A stretch of 64,000 nt of DNA from Duganella sacchari (GTDB taxonomy: Bacteria; Pseudomonadota; Gammaproteobacteria; Burkholderiales; Burkholderiaceae_D). The DNA lies in NCBI RefSeq assembly GCF_900143065.1, contig NZ_FRCX01000012.1, positions 62,001-126,000 on the forward strand, written 5' to 3'. A program made the translations under genes and the position numbers. Shown here piece after piece: positions 1 to 6,948 of this stretch (position 1 is the first letter of the stretch; every line of letters starts with the position of its first letter). The notes beneath the pieces were generated by a model. That model ran no database searches. It was not told the origin of the DNA and saw only the letters and a program-made list of their open reading frames with translations.

Positions 1-2
1 TG

Positions 3-980
3 CTGCCGGACCGGCGCGATGGCACGCTGTATGCGGCGCTGAACCTGGGCCACTTCGGCGCCAAGCTGCACCGGCGCGATGCCGGCAGTATGGACTGGGT
101 GGAGGTGGCCGCGCCCGCGTTTCCCGTCAAGCCGGTCGATAGTACCGATCCCGTGGACTGGACGGTCAGGCAGATCTGGTCGCTGGCGGCGGGTGGCCCG
201 GATGAGCCGGGCGTGCTCTGGGCCGGAACGCTGCCGGGTGCCCTGTTCCGCTCGGCAGACCGCGGCGACAGCTGGCAGCTGGTGGACGCCTTGTGGAATG
301 TGCCGGAACGCGCCAAATGGATGGGCGGCGGCTATGACGTGCCCGGTATCCATAGCATCTGTGTGGATCCGCGCGATAGCCGGTCGGTGCTGGTGGGGGT
401 GTCCTGCGGTGGCGCCTGGCTGACCACCGATGGCGGCGCCAGCTGGTCGCTGCGCGCCAAGGGCATGAGTGCAAGCTATATGCCGCCCGAGCTGCAGGCG
501 GTGCAGGAAGTCCAGGACCCGCACCGCATCGTGCGCTGCGCGGCCGAGCCGGACAAGCTGTGGTGCCAGCATCACAACGGTATCTGGCGTAGCGTCGATA
601 ACGGCGCCAACTGGAGCGAGATCAGGCCGGCGGCGCCGGTATCCAACTTTGGCTTCGTGACGGCCGTGCATCCGCAGGATGGCGAGACGGCCTGGTTTGT
701 GCCGGCCGAGGCGGACAGCAAGCGCATCCCGCCCCATGCTTCGCTGGCGGTCACGCGCACCACGGATGGCGGCAAGAGCTTTGTCGCCTGGCGCGGCGGC
801 TTGCCGCATGAGCATTGCTACGACCTGGTGTACCGTCACGGCCTGGCCGTCAGCGACGATGGCCAGATACTGCTGATGGGATCGACCACGGGCGGCGCCT
901 GGCTGTCGGAAGACGGCGGCGGCCAGTGGCAGACCATCTCCACGACCTTGCCGCCGATTTACTCGGTGGCGTTTGCGTAG
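3..980 (+). CDS. BNR/Asp-box repeat protein (sialidase/YCF48-like beta-propeller), 5' partial
   Basis: The reading frame is open from the first bases of the window, so the start lies upstream. The protein carries repeated Asp-box motifs of the form S/T-x-D-x-G-x-x-W/F: SADRGDSW, TTDGGASW, SVDNGANW, TTDGGKSF and SEDGGGQW. These define the BNR repeats of six- or seven-bladed propellers (glycosyl hydrolase, sortilin and photosystem-assembly-like folds). Many such bacterial proteins are annotated only as exo-alpha-sialidase-like or WD40/YVTN-like; no sialidase catalytic residues can be assigned, so a substrate should not be assumed. Its 3' end overlaps the end of the convergent tetR gene by 22 bp. 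Confidence 0.8.
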   Translation: MPDRRDGTLYAALNLGHFGAKLHRRDAGSMDWVEVAAPAFPVKPVDSTDPVDWTVRQIWSLAAGGPDEPGVLWAGTLPGALFRSADRGDSWQLVDALWNVPERAKWMGGGYDVPGIHSICVDPRDSRSVLVGVSCGGAWLTTDGGASWSLRAKGMSASYMPPELQAVQEVQDPHRIVRCAAEPDKLWCQHHNGIWRSVDNGANWSEIRPAAPVSNFGFVTAVHPQDGETAWFVPAEADSKRIPPHASLAVTRTTDGGKSFVAWRGGLPHEHCYDLVYRHGLAVSDDGQILLMGSTTGGAWLSEDGGGQWQTISTTLPPIYSVAFA

Positions 981-1573
981 GCCAGAAACATCTCGACGGT
1001 CGACTCGACCACCTGTTTTTGCATGGCCGTGTCCAGCGCTGGCTGGCCCATGGTCACCTGCGGCCAGAACGCAAAGGTCTTGAGCTGGCCTTGCAGCATT
1101 TGCGAGGCGATGAAGGGATCGGCCTTGCTGAACTTGCCGTCGGCCTGGGCGGCGCGCAGCCAGCTGGTGACGGCTTCTTCTTTCACGCTCAGCCGCGCCA
1201 CCATCTCCTGCGCCCGTTGCGGCGAGTGGATGGCTTCGGCGATGGCGACGCGCGCCAGGTCGAGGAAGTAGTCATCCTGCAGCAATGCCATCTTTTTGCT
1301 CAGCAGTTCCATCAATTGCTCGCGCAGCGGCCGGGCCGGGTCGTAGGGCGCCGGTCCCATGGCGGCCGTACTATTCCACAGCTCATGCAATATTTGCTCG
1401 AACAGTTCGTCTTTACTGGGGAAGTGGTTGTAGACGGTGCGTTTGGACACCCCGGCGGTCGCCGCAATCTTGTCCATGCTGGTGGATTCGAAGCCGCTGG
1501 CGCGGAATTCGGCGATGGCGGCTTCGACAATAGCCTGGCGTTTGCGGTCGGTGAGTTTGATGGGCGTGTTCAT
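959..1573 (-). CDS. TetR/AcrR family transcriptional regulator
   Basis: This 204-residue protein has an N-terminal TetR helix-turn-helix: residues about 12-58 include TSMDKIAATAGVSKRTVYNH followed by FPSKDELF, the family signature. The C-terminal part should bind an effector and dimerise. It is divergent from a metallo-hydrolase gene, and two inverted-repeat sites lie between the two genes, so it probably represses both (inference). There is no Shine-Dalgarno sequence before the ATG. The best promoter, with -10 at 1580-1585, places the transcript start at the ATG itself, suggesting a leaderless mRNA. The effector is unknown. Confidence 0.9.
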   Translation of the reverse strand: MNTPIKLTDRKRQAIVEAAIAEFRASGFESTSMDKIAATAGVSKRTVYNHFPSKDELFEQILHELWNSTAAMGPAPYDPARPLREQLMELLSKKMALLQDDYFLDLARVAIAEAIHSPQRAQEMVARLSVKEEAVTSWLRAAQADGKFSKADPFIASQMLQGQLKTFAFWPQVTMGQPALDTAMQKQVVESTVEMFLAYANATE

Positions 1574-1579
1574 GCTTTT

Positions 1580-1608
1580 ATTTTACACCGGGTAGTTTAC
1601 TTTTTCAA
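1580..1608 (-). promoter_or_regulatory. Putative promoter of tetR (leaderless start)
   Basis: On the minus strand, -35 TTGAAA (1603-1608) and -10 TAAAAT (1580-1585) are separated by 17 bp; each matches five of six consensus bases. Transcription would begin about 1573, the first base of the tetR ATG. Predicted by eye only. Confidence 0.6.
1584..1596. promoter_or_regulatory. Putative TetR operator, site 2
   Basis: TACAC-CGG-GTAGT has the same half-sites and the same 3-bp spacer as the site at 1619-1631. It sits in the spacer and -10 region of the tetR promoter, which fits autorepression. Confidence 0.6.
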
Positions 1609-1624
1609 AAATAGATACTACACT
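1596..1624 (+). promoter_or_regulatory. Putative promoter of the MBL-fold hydrolase gene
   Basis: -35 TTTACT (1596-1601) and -10 TACACT (1619-1624) are 17 bp apart, each matching four of six consensus bases. The -10 lies inside the palindrome at 1617-1631, so a bound regulator would block polymerase. Confidence 0.5.
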
Positions 1625-1631
1625 GTGTAGT
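1617..1631. promoter_or_regulatory. Putative TetR operator, site 1 (15-bp perfect palindrome)
   Basis: ACTACAC-T-GTGTAGT is a perfect odd palindrome in the tetR/hydrolase intergenic region. Its core TACAC-N3-GTAGT recurs at 1584-1596. Binding by the adjacent TetR protein is inferred. Confidence 0.65.
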
Positions 1632-1658
1632 GTACATTTTCATTCGGGAGTGCCCATC

Positions 1659-2720
1659 ATGACTTTTTCCGCTGTTGATAGCCTGGACGGCCTGTCTGTA
1701 CCTAGCGCGCCGCGCACCCGCGACGGCCGTTTCCGCAATCCGGTCAAGATGCACCAGATGGGTTTCCTGAAAACCCTGGGCATCATGCTGCGCTTTGCGT
1801 TCGACAAGCCCAAGGATACGGTGCCGACACTCCCGATTCCCGTTCACGCGATCACGCAGCAGCAGTTAATGGATGCTCCGGATCGCAGCCTGTTCCGCCT
1901 CGGCCACTCGACCGTGCTGCTCAAGCTCAATGGCCAATTCTGGCTGACCGACCCGGTGTTTTCCGAGCGCGCGTCGCCGGTGCAGTGGGCTGGTCCGCAG
2001 CGCTTCCACCAGCCGCCGATCAGCATTGAAGAGCTGCCGCCAATTACCGGCGTCATTCTGTCGCACGACCATTACGACCATCTTGACCACGCGGCGGTGC
2101 TCAAGCTGGCCAAGAAGACCCAGCACTTCATCACGCCGCTGGGTGTGGGCGACCGGCTGATTGCGTGGGGTGTTCCAGCCAGCAAGGTGCAGCAGCTGAG
2201 CTGGTGGCAGTCGACCTTTGTCGCTGGCTTGAAACTGGTGGCGACGCCGGCGCAGCACTTCTCCGGCCGTGGACTGGGCGACCGCAACAAGACCTTGTGG
2301 GCATCGTTTGTGATTGAGGACCGCGACGTACGAGTATTCTTCAGCGGCGATAGCGGCTATTTCGATGGTTTTAAGGAAATCGGCCGCCGCCACGGTCCGT
2401 TCGACCTGACCATGGTGGAAACCGGCGCCTACGATCCGCAATGGCCGGATGTGCATATGCAGCCGGAGGAGTCCTTGCAGGCGCATATCGACTTGCAGGG
2501 CAAGGTGCTGCTGCCGATTCACAATGGCACCTTCGATTTGTCGCTGCATGCCTGGCATGATCCGTTTGACCGCATCACCCAGCTTGCCGCCGAGCGCCGG
2601 CTGCCGATCGCCACGCCGGAAATTGGCCGGGCGCTCGATATCCGTTTGCCGGTGGCAGAGGAAAAGTGGTGGGAACCGCTGGCGCAGCAGGAAGCCGCGA
2701 TGGTGGCCGCCCGCGCCTGA
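1659..2720 (+). CDS. MBL-fold metal-dependent hydrolase (UlaG/NAPE-PLD-like)
   Basis: The protein has 353 residues from the ATG chosen here; GGGAG at 1646-1650 is well spaced for that ATG, whereas the in-frame GTG at 1650 would overlap it. The metal-binding signature SHDHYDHLDH is present, preceded by LGHSTVLLKL and LTDPVFSERASP, and followed by a later histidine in TPAQHFSGRG, the FFSGDSGY aspartate and the LLPIHNGTF histidine. This order is that of the L-ascorbate-6-phosphate lactonase / N-acyl-phosphatidylethanolamine phospholipase D branch of the metallo-beta-lactamase fold. It is predicted to be a cytoplasmic di-metal hydrolase, since no signal peptide is seen. The substrate is unknown. 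Control by the divergent TetR protein is likely. Confidence 0.88.
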   Translation: MTFSAVDSLDGLSVPSAPRTRDGRFRNPVKMHQMGFLKTLGIMLRFAFDKPKDTVPTLPIPVHAITQQQLMDAPDRSLFRLGHSTVLLKLNGQFWLTDPVFSERASPVQWAGPQRFHQPPISIEELPPITGVILSHDHYDHLDHAAVLKLAKKTQHFITPLGVGDRLIAWGVPASKVQQLSWWQSTFVAGLKLVATPAQHFSGRGLGDRNKTLWASFVIEDRDVRVFFSGDSGYFDGFKEIGRRHGPFDLTMVETGAYDPQWPDVHMQPEESLQAHIDLQGKVLLPIHNGTFDLSLHAWHDPFDRITQLAAERRLPIATPEIGRALDIRLPVAEEKWWEPLAQQEAAMVAARA

Positions 2721-3059
2721 TTACGCGGTCACGTTGATATATTTGCCGATGGTTTGCCCAAGCGTGTTGACCTGCGGCTTGGGCGCTTGCAGATCCGCTG
2801 GCAGTTGCTGAGCCGAACGCGGCGGATTTTCAATCGCGCTGTTCAGGTTGACGGCGGGCGCCGGCTTGTCGGCCGCCTGCGTGGCCTGATTACTTTCCTG
2901 CTGGTTGTCTGCCAGCTTTTGCTTGTCCTTGGCCAGCAAGTCCTTGCTGGCGTCCAGCTTCGCCGCATCCTGGCTGACGCGCACCTGATCCTTTTGCACC
3001 TGCCTTTCAGCCAGTGCAACCGATGCTTGTAGTGCGTTGATGGAGAGTAGCGAAGCCAT
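2721..3059 (-). CDS. Hypothetical coiled-coil protein
   Basis: This 112-residue protein starts at an ATG preceded by a strong GAGGAAAG ribosome site, so it is very likely translated. Residues about 10-60 are a charged, Gln-, Lys- and Asp-rich helix with a heptad look, predicted to be coiled coil. The C-terminal half is Pro/Ala/Asn-rich and ends LGQTIGKYINVTA. No signal peptide, membrane segment or known catalytic motif is visible, and I do not recognise the family. It is convergent with the MBL hydrolase gene with no spacer between the two stop codons. Confidence 0.65.
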   Translation of the reverse strand: MASLLSINALQASVALAERQVQKDQVRVSQDAAKLDASKDLLAKDKQKLADNQQESNQATQAADKPAPAVNLNSAIENPPRSAQQLPADLQAPKPQVNTLGQTIGKYINVTA

Positions 3060-3129
3060 TCTTTCCTCGTTGCAAAACTCTGGACAAGATGAGGCAGGAT
3101 CGTGGCATACGATCTATTGCAGATTAGGC

Positions 3130-3168
3130 CATAAAAATAAAAAAGGCAAGGCCAACTGCGCCTTGCCT
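3130..3168 (-). terminator. Rho-independent terminator of the TonB receptor gene
   Basis: Perfect 9-bp stem AGGCAAGGC (3144-3152) / GCCTTGCCT (3160-3168) with a 7-nt loop. On the minus strand it is followed by a U-rich run (complement of the A-rich 3132-3143). It lies 19 bp beyond the receptor stop codon. Confidence 0.85.
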
Positions 3169-3187
3169 GAAGAGGGACGGTACGGGC

Positions 3188-5656
3188 TTAGAAGCGGTAC
3201 AGCAGCGACGCTTCCCAGGTGCGGCCGAACAGCGGACGGGCGTTGATCGGGCCGGTGTTGCCGGTGGTCAGGCGCGAGTTGCCTTCGGTCAGGCCGAGCT
3301 CGTTGTTGAGGTTGGTGCCAGCCAGGCGCACTTCAATCTTGTCACCCAGCGAGAACAGCACGCCGGCGTCGATGGTGCGGTAGGACGGCAGGTATTGCTG
3401 GTTGGCCTGGTCGGCCCAGCGCTCGCCGATCGAGGTGTAGGTGGCATACAGCTTGGCGGCGTTGCCTTCGCCAAATGGAATGCGGTAGGTCGGCGTGAAG
3501 CGGAATTGCAGCTTCGGCTGGCGCTGCACGGTTTTGCCGGCGGTGGCCGGGTTGTCGCGGTATTCCGACTTCTGATAGTCACCGGTCAGCTGCAGTTGCA
3601 GGTTTTCGATCGGGCGCACGGCCACTTCAAACTCGACGCCATTGCCTTTGGAGCCGCTGACGGAATGCAGTTCCTGGCCATTCGACAGCACTTGCGAGAA
3701 CGCGATACCGTCAAATTCCGTGTGGAAGGCGTTGATATACGCGGTGTACAGCTGCGATGCCGTCTTGAAGCCGATTTCGTACTGGCTGACCTTAGGCGTC
3801 GGCAGCAGGTTGCGGTCATTGGCCGCCGCTTGCGTGCCGGCGCCACGGATGTCGTCAAACGAGACAAAGGTATGGCCACGGTTGGCGCGCACGAACACCG
3901 AGGTATCCTTGGCCAGCTTGTAGTTGCCGCCGATGGTGAAGGAGTTGGCGCTGTCGGTGCGGCTCAGGTAGGTGTTGGAGCCGTCCGGCATCGAGGTGCC
4001 GTTGTTGTACACGGTCAGCGGGTTGTTGTCGGTATCGGCCGACATCAGGTTGGAGATGGTGCCGCTGATCTTCTGCTGCTCATGGCGCATGCCGAAGTCA
4101 ACCTTGATCTTGTCGTTGACCTGCCATTCATCCGACACGAAACCGGCGGTGTTGCGGCCGTCATACGAGGCAACCGGTGCGTAGAACACGTTGCCGTCGG
4201 TGCCGTTCTTCGACACGATGACGCCGTTGTTCAGGGTGACATTGATGAGACTGGCTTGCGGTACGGCCGTCATCAGGTGGCTGTTACCGAGGTACCAGAC
4301 GTCATGCGAGGAGTAGTCGGCAAAGTAGCCGCCCACCGTGACGGTGTTGCCCTTGAAGATTTCCTTGCTGACGCGCAGTTCGTCGGTGAAGGATTTGAGC
4401 TGCTTCTCCACCGCCCACAGGCCGGCTTGCACCACCTGCTGGTTGCCGTTGACGGCGCCGCCATGCACATAGGTTGCGGTGCCGGCGGTCGCCAGCTTGC
4501 CGCCGGCCGCTGCCACGGTGGCCGGATTGCTGTTAGCCGAGGCGATCGCCGCGTTGATGTAGTCGTTCATCGACAGCGGGTTGTTACCGGTGAACATGGC
4601 GATGGTGTTGAGGTCGCCATCAAAGCGGTTGAACTTGTTGGATACGCTCCAGTCGCCGATCTTTTGATCGAAGTTGGCGCCAAATACAGTGGCTTTGAGG
4701 CCACGGCCATCGCCGAGGTCCTTGGTCAGGGTTTTACCTGGCGCCGCTTCAATGGTGAAGTTGCGCATTTCGCCGCTCATCAGGGTGCCGGTCAGCGGAT
4801 TGAAGCCCGGGAATTCGCTAATGGTGTGGCCGCCATTGCTGGAAATCAGTGGCACGCCGGTGTAGAAGGCGTTCTTGTCGTCGGTGCTGCGCGCGTACAA
4901 GGTCAGCTTGCCCTGGTCCAGGTTGCGGGTCAGGGTGGCGGTGATCTGGTGGCCGTCGTCGGCAGGGAAGCCGGCATCGCGCACGCCATCGGTCTTGCGG
5001 TAGAAGCCGCCAACCGAGCCATACCAGCCATCGCTGATCTTGCCGCCGTAGTACATATCCACGCGGCGCATGCTGCCGGTGCCGGTGGTGAAGCGCACCG
5101 TGCCTTCCGGCGTGTCGGTGCCTTCTTTGAGGATGAAGTTCATGGTGGCGCCCGGCTGGCCGTTGGACCAGATGGTGGACGGGCCGCCGCGCAGCACTTC
5201 CACGCGCTCGATGGTGTCATCCAGGCGGAAGGCCGACGAGCCTTCGAAGAACGACAGGGTCGGCGGCGGGAAGATCGGGTTGCCCATCATCTGCACCGAC
5301 ACGAAAGGCGAGTCGGAACCCGACGGGAAGCCGCGCACCTCGATGTTCGCGCCGGACTGGCCGCCGGTCGATTCCGCATACACGCCCGGCACGATTTTCA
5401 TGATGTCGGCCGTGCTGCTGGGGGCGGCTTGCTTGAGCTGCTCTTCGTTGGCAGTGGTGATCGAGAAGGCCGAATCGACCTTGCGCACGCCACGGGCGGA
5501 GGCGACGCCGGTCACCACCACTTGCTGGATTTCTTTGGAAACTTCTTTGGACGGTTCAGCGGCCGGGGCTTCGGCAGTCTGGGCTTGGGCGGCGGTCTGG
5601 TTGAGCAGCGTCAGGACGGCGGCCGCGATGGCCGATGGCAGGAACGGGTTTTTCAT
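3188..5656 (-). CDS. TonB-dependent outer-membrane receptor, probable alpha-glucoside uptake
   Basis: The protein has 822 residues with a signal peptide (MKNPFLPSAIAAAVLTLL to about residue 25, cleaved after AQA). A TonB-box-like QQVVVTG follows, then a plug domain (VPGVYAESTG, ADIMKIVPG, IERVEVLRGG, GQPGATMNFI). The rest is a beta-barrel ending in the aromatic residue F (SLLYRF), as recognised by the BAM machinery. It would bind a substrate outside the cell and import it into the periplasm using TonB-ExbBD energy. The gene is divergent from a LacI regulator and a GH65 phosphorylase operon, with paired operator-like repeats between them; an oligosaccharide such as maltose, kojibiose, nigerose or trehalose is therefore the inferred ligand. 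Siderophore transport is the alternative but the context argues against it. Confidence 0.88.
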   Translation of the reverse strand: MKNPFLPSAIAAAVLTLLNQTAAQAQTAEAPAAEPSKEVSKEIQQVVVTGVASARGVRKVDSAFSITTANEEQLKQAAPSSTADIMKIVPGVYAESTGGQSGANIEVRGFPSGSDSPFVSVQMMGNPIFPPPTLSFFEGSSAFRLDDTIERVEVLRGGPSTIWSNGQPGATMNFILKEGTDTPEGTVRFTTGTGSMRRVDMYYGGKISDGWYGSVGGFYRKTDGVRDAGFPADDGHQITATLTRNLDQGKLTLYARSTDDKNAFYTGVPLISSNGGHTISEFPGFNPLTGTLMSGEMRNFTIEAAPGKTLTKDLGDGRGLKATVFGANFDQKIGDWSVSNKFNRFDGDLNTIAMFTGNNPLSMNDYINAAIASANSNPATVAAAGGKLATAGTATYVHGGAVNGNQQVVQAGLWAVEKQLKSFTDELRVSKEIFKGNTVTVGGYFADYSSHDVWYLGNSHLMTAVPQASLINVTLNNGVIVSKNGTDGNVFYAPVASYDGRNTAGFVSDEWQVNDKIKVDFGMRHEQQKISGTISNLMSADTDNNPLTVYNNGTSMPDGSNTYLSRTDSANSFTIGGNYKLAKDTSVFVRANRGHTFVSFDDIRGAGTQAAANDRNLLPTPKVSQYEIGFKTASQLYTAYINAFHTEFDGIAFSQVLSNGQELHSVSGSKGNGVEFEVAVRPIENLQLQLTGDYQKSEYRDNPATAGKTVQRQPKLQFRFTPTYRIPFGEGNAAKLYATYTSIGERWADQANQQYLPSYRTIDAGVLFSLGDKIEVRLAGTNLNNELGLTEGNSRLTTGNTGPINARPLFGRTWEASLLYRF

Positions 5657-5760
5657 CGTGTCTGTACTTTCTTATAGGATAAATCGTCTCCGTGGACGGC
5701 GCTCCCCGCCATCCCCATCTTCATGAACTTTTGTGAAGATTTGGCCATTGAAACAAGAAA

Positions 5761-5795
5761 TGTTATCGATGTCAATTGAAATGTTATCGATGTCA
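5761..5795. promoter_or_regulatory. Tandem operator-like repeats for a LacI-family regulator
   Basis: The near-palindrome TGTTATCGATGTCA, centred on ATCGAT, occurs at 5761-5774 and 5782-5795. Both copies are preceded by GAAA or GAA, and they lie 21 bp centre to centre, about two helical turns on the same DNA face. They sit between the TonB receptor and the lacI-type gene. A central even palindrome is typical of LacI-family operators; which of the two LacI proteins binds is not known. Confidence 0.65.
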
Positions 5796-5865
5796 TTTTT
5801 CGCGACAAATGAAAATTTTCTGTCATAATGCGTCCGCAAACCTGCTTTTTTACTCTTGAACAACG

Positions 5866-6861
5866 ATGCGCGCGAAGAAGACTGTAACGACAGCCCTGAC
5901 GATGGAAGACCTGGCCAAGCTGGCGGGCGTCTCCAAAATCACGGTTTCACGCGCCTTGCGCGACAGTCCGCTGGTGACGCCGGAAACGCGCGAGAAGATC
6001 CGCGCGCTGGCAGAGGAGCAGGGCTACCGTTTGAATGTGAGCGCGCGCAATCTGCGCATGGGCCGCAGTTATTCGGTGGCGGTTGTGGTGGAAATGACAC
6101 CGGTGCGCGGCCGGCCGATGTCGGACCCGTATCCGCTGGAGCTGTTGGGCGGCATTACCCAGGAGCTGACCACGGCCGGTTACAGCGTGGTGCTGACCTC
6201 CAAGCAGTTGATGAACACGGCGCCGGTGATGGGCGCCGACGGCTTGATCCTGCTGGGCCAGGGCTCGCATGGCGAAGCGGTGCGGACCTTGCAACAGACC
6301 GGCATGCCGCTGGTGGTATGGGGCGCGCCGGAAGCCGATACCGATTACATCGTGATCGGATCGGACAACCGCAAAGGCGGCATCAGCGCGGCCGAGCGCT
6401 TCATTGCGCAGGGCCGGCACAAGCTGGTGTTCCTGGGCGACGTCGATCACGCCGAGGTGCAGGAACGCTGCGCCGGTTTTATCGATGCGATGGGCGGCGC
6501 GGCCACGGTGCACATCATCCGCCCCAAGGCGTTTACGTTTGAGGCGGGCTTTGACAGCATTTCCTCGCTGTTGAAAAAGAAGGGCGCCAGCTTTGACGGC
6601 GTGTTTGCCGCCAGTGATTTGCTGGCCATGGGCGCGATCCGTGCGCTGGCCGAGAAGAATTTGCGGGTGCCGGAGAATGTCTCCGTCATCGGCTACGACG
6701 ATACGCCTGGCGCCGCCAGCTTTGTGCCGCCGCTGACCAGCGTGCACCAGTACCTGCGCGATGGCGGCGTGTTGTTGGCCAAGAAAATGTTGGGCCTGAT
6801 CGAAGGCCACCAGGTCGCTTCTGAAATGCTGCCGACCACGCTGATGGTACGCCAGACCTAG
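5866..6861 (+). CDS. LacI family transcriptional regulator (first)
   Basis: This 331-residue protein has an N-terminal LacI helix-turn-helix (MEDLAKLAGVSKITVSRALR, residues about 13-32) and hinge (ALAEEQGYRLNVSARNLRMG). A periplasmic-binding-protein-like effector domain follows, with GADGLILLG, FLGDVDHAEVQERCAGF and a C-terminal VIGYDDTPGA. It is divergent from the TonB receptor and 87 bp upstream of the phosphorylase, so it probably represses both until a sugar is bound. The ATG at 5866 is chosen because it keeps the whole DNA-binding domain; the ribosome site is weak. An internal ATG at 5902 would still keep the helix-turn-helix, so the start is moderately certain. Confidence 0.9.
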   Translation: MRAKKTVTTALTMEDLAKLAGVSKITVSRALRDSPLVTPETREKIRALAEEQGYRLNVSARNLRMGRSYSVAVVVEMTPVRGRPMSDPYPLELLGGITQELTTAGYSVVLTSKQLMNTAPVMGADGLILLGQGSHGEAVRTLQQTGMPLVVWGAPEADTDYIVIGSDNRKGGISAAERFIAQGRHKLVFLGDVDHAEVQERCAGFIDAMGGAATVHIIRPKAFTFEAGFDSISSLLKKKGASFDGVFAASDLLAMGAIRALAEKNLRVPENVSVIGYDDTPGAASFVPPLTSVHQYLRDGGVLLAKKMLGLIEGHQVASEMLPTTLMVRQT

Positions 6862-6902
6862 TTTCCCCAAAAAGCACCAAAAACAGACTAAAACCGGTGT
6901 TT

Positions 6903-6915
6903 TTTGAAATTCAAA
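6903..6915. promoter_or_regulatory. Operator-like palindrome upstream of the phosphorylase gene
   Basis: TTTGAA-A-TTCAAA is a perfect 13-bp odd palindrome 34 bp before the GTG start of the GH65 gene. It differs from the ATCGAT-type repeats at 5761-5795, so it may serve the second LacI protein or another factor. AT-rich sequence makes chance possible. Confidence 0.35.
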
Positions 6916-6948
6916 CCGCTTTGAATCGCTTTTTCTAAGGAATTCGCT

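Noticed and set aside
1650..1658. GTG as start of the MBL hydrolase
   Set aside because: GGGAG would overlap this codon; the ATG at 1659 has the correct spacing.
3395..5677. Long open frame on the plus strand opposite the TonB receptor gene
   Set aside because: It lies fully antisense to a well-supported receptor gene, has Val/Ala/Gly/His-biased composition, and is typical of open shadow frames in GC-rich DNA.
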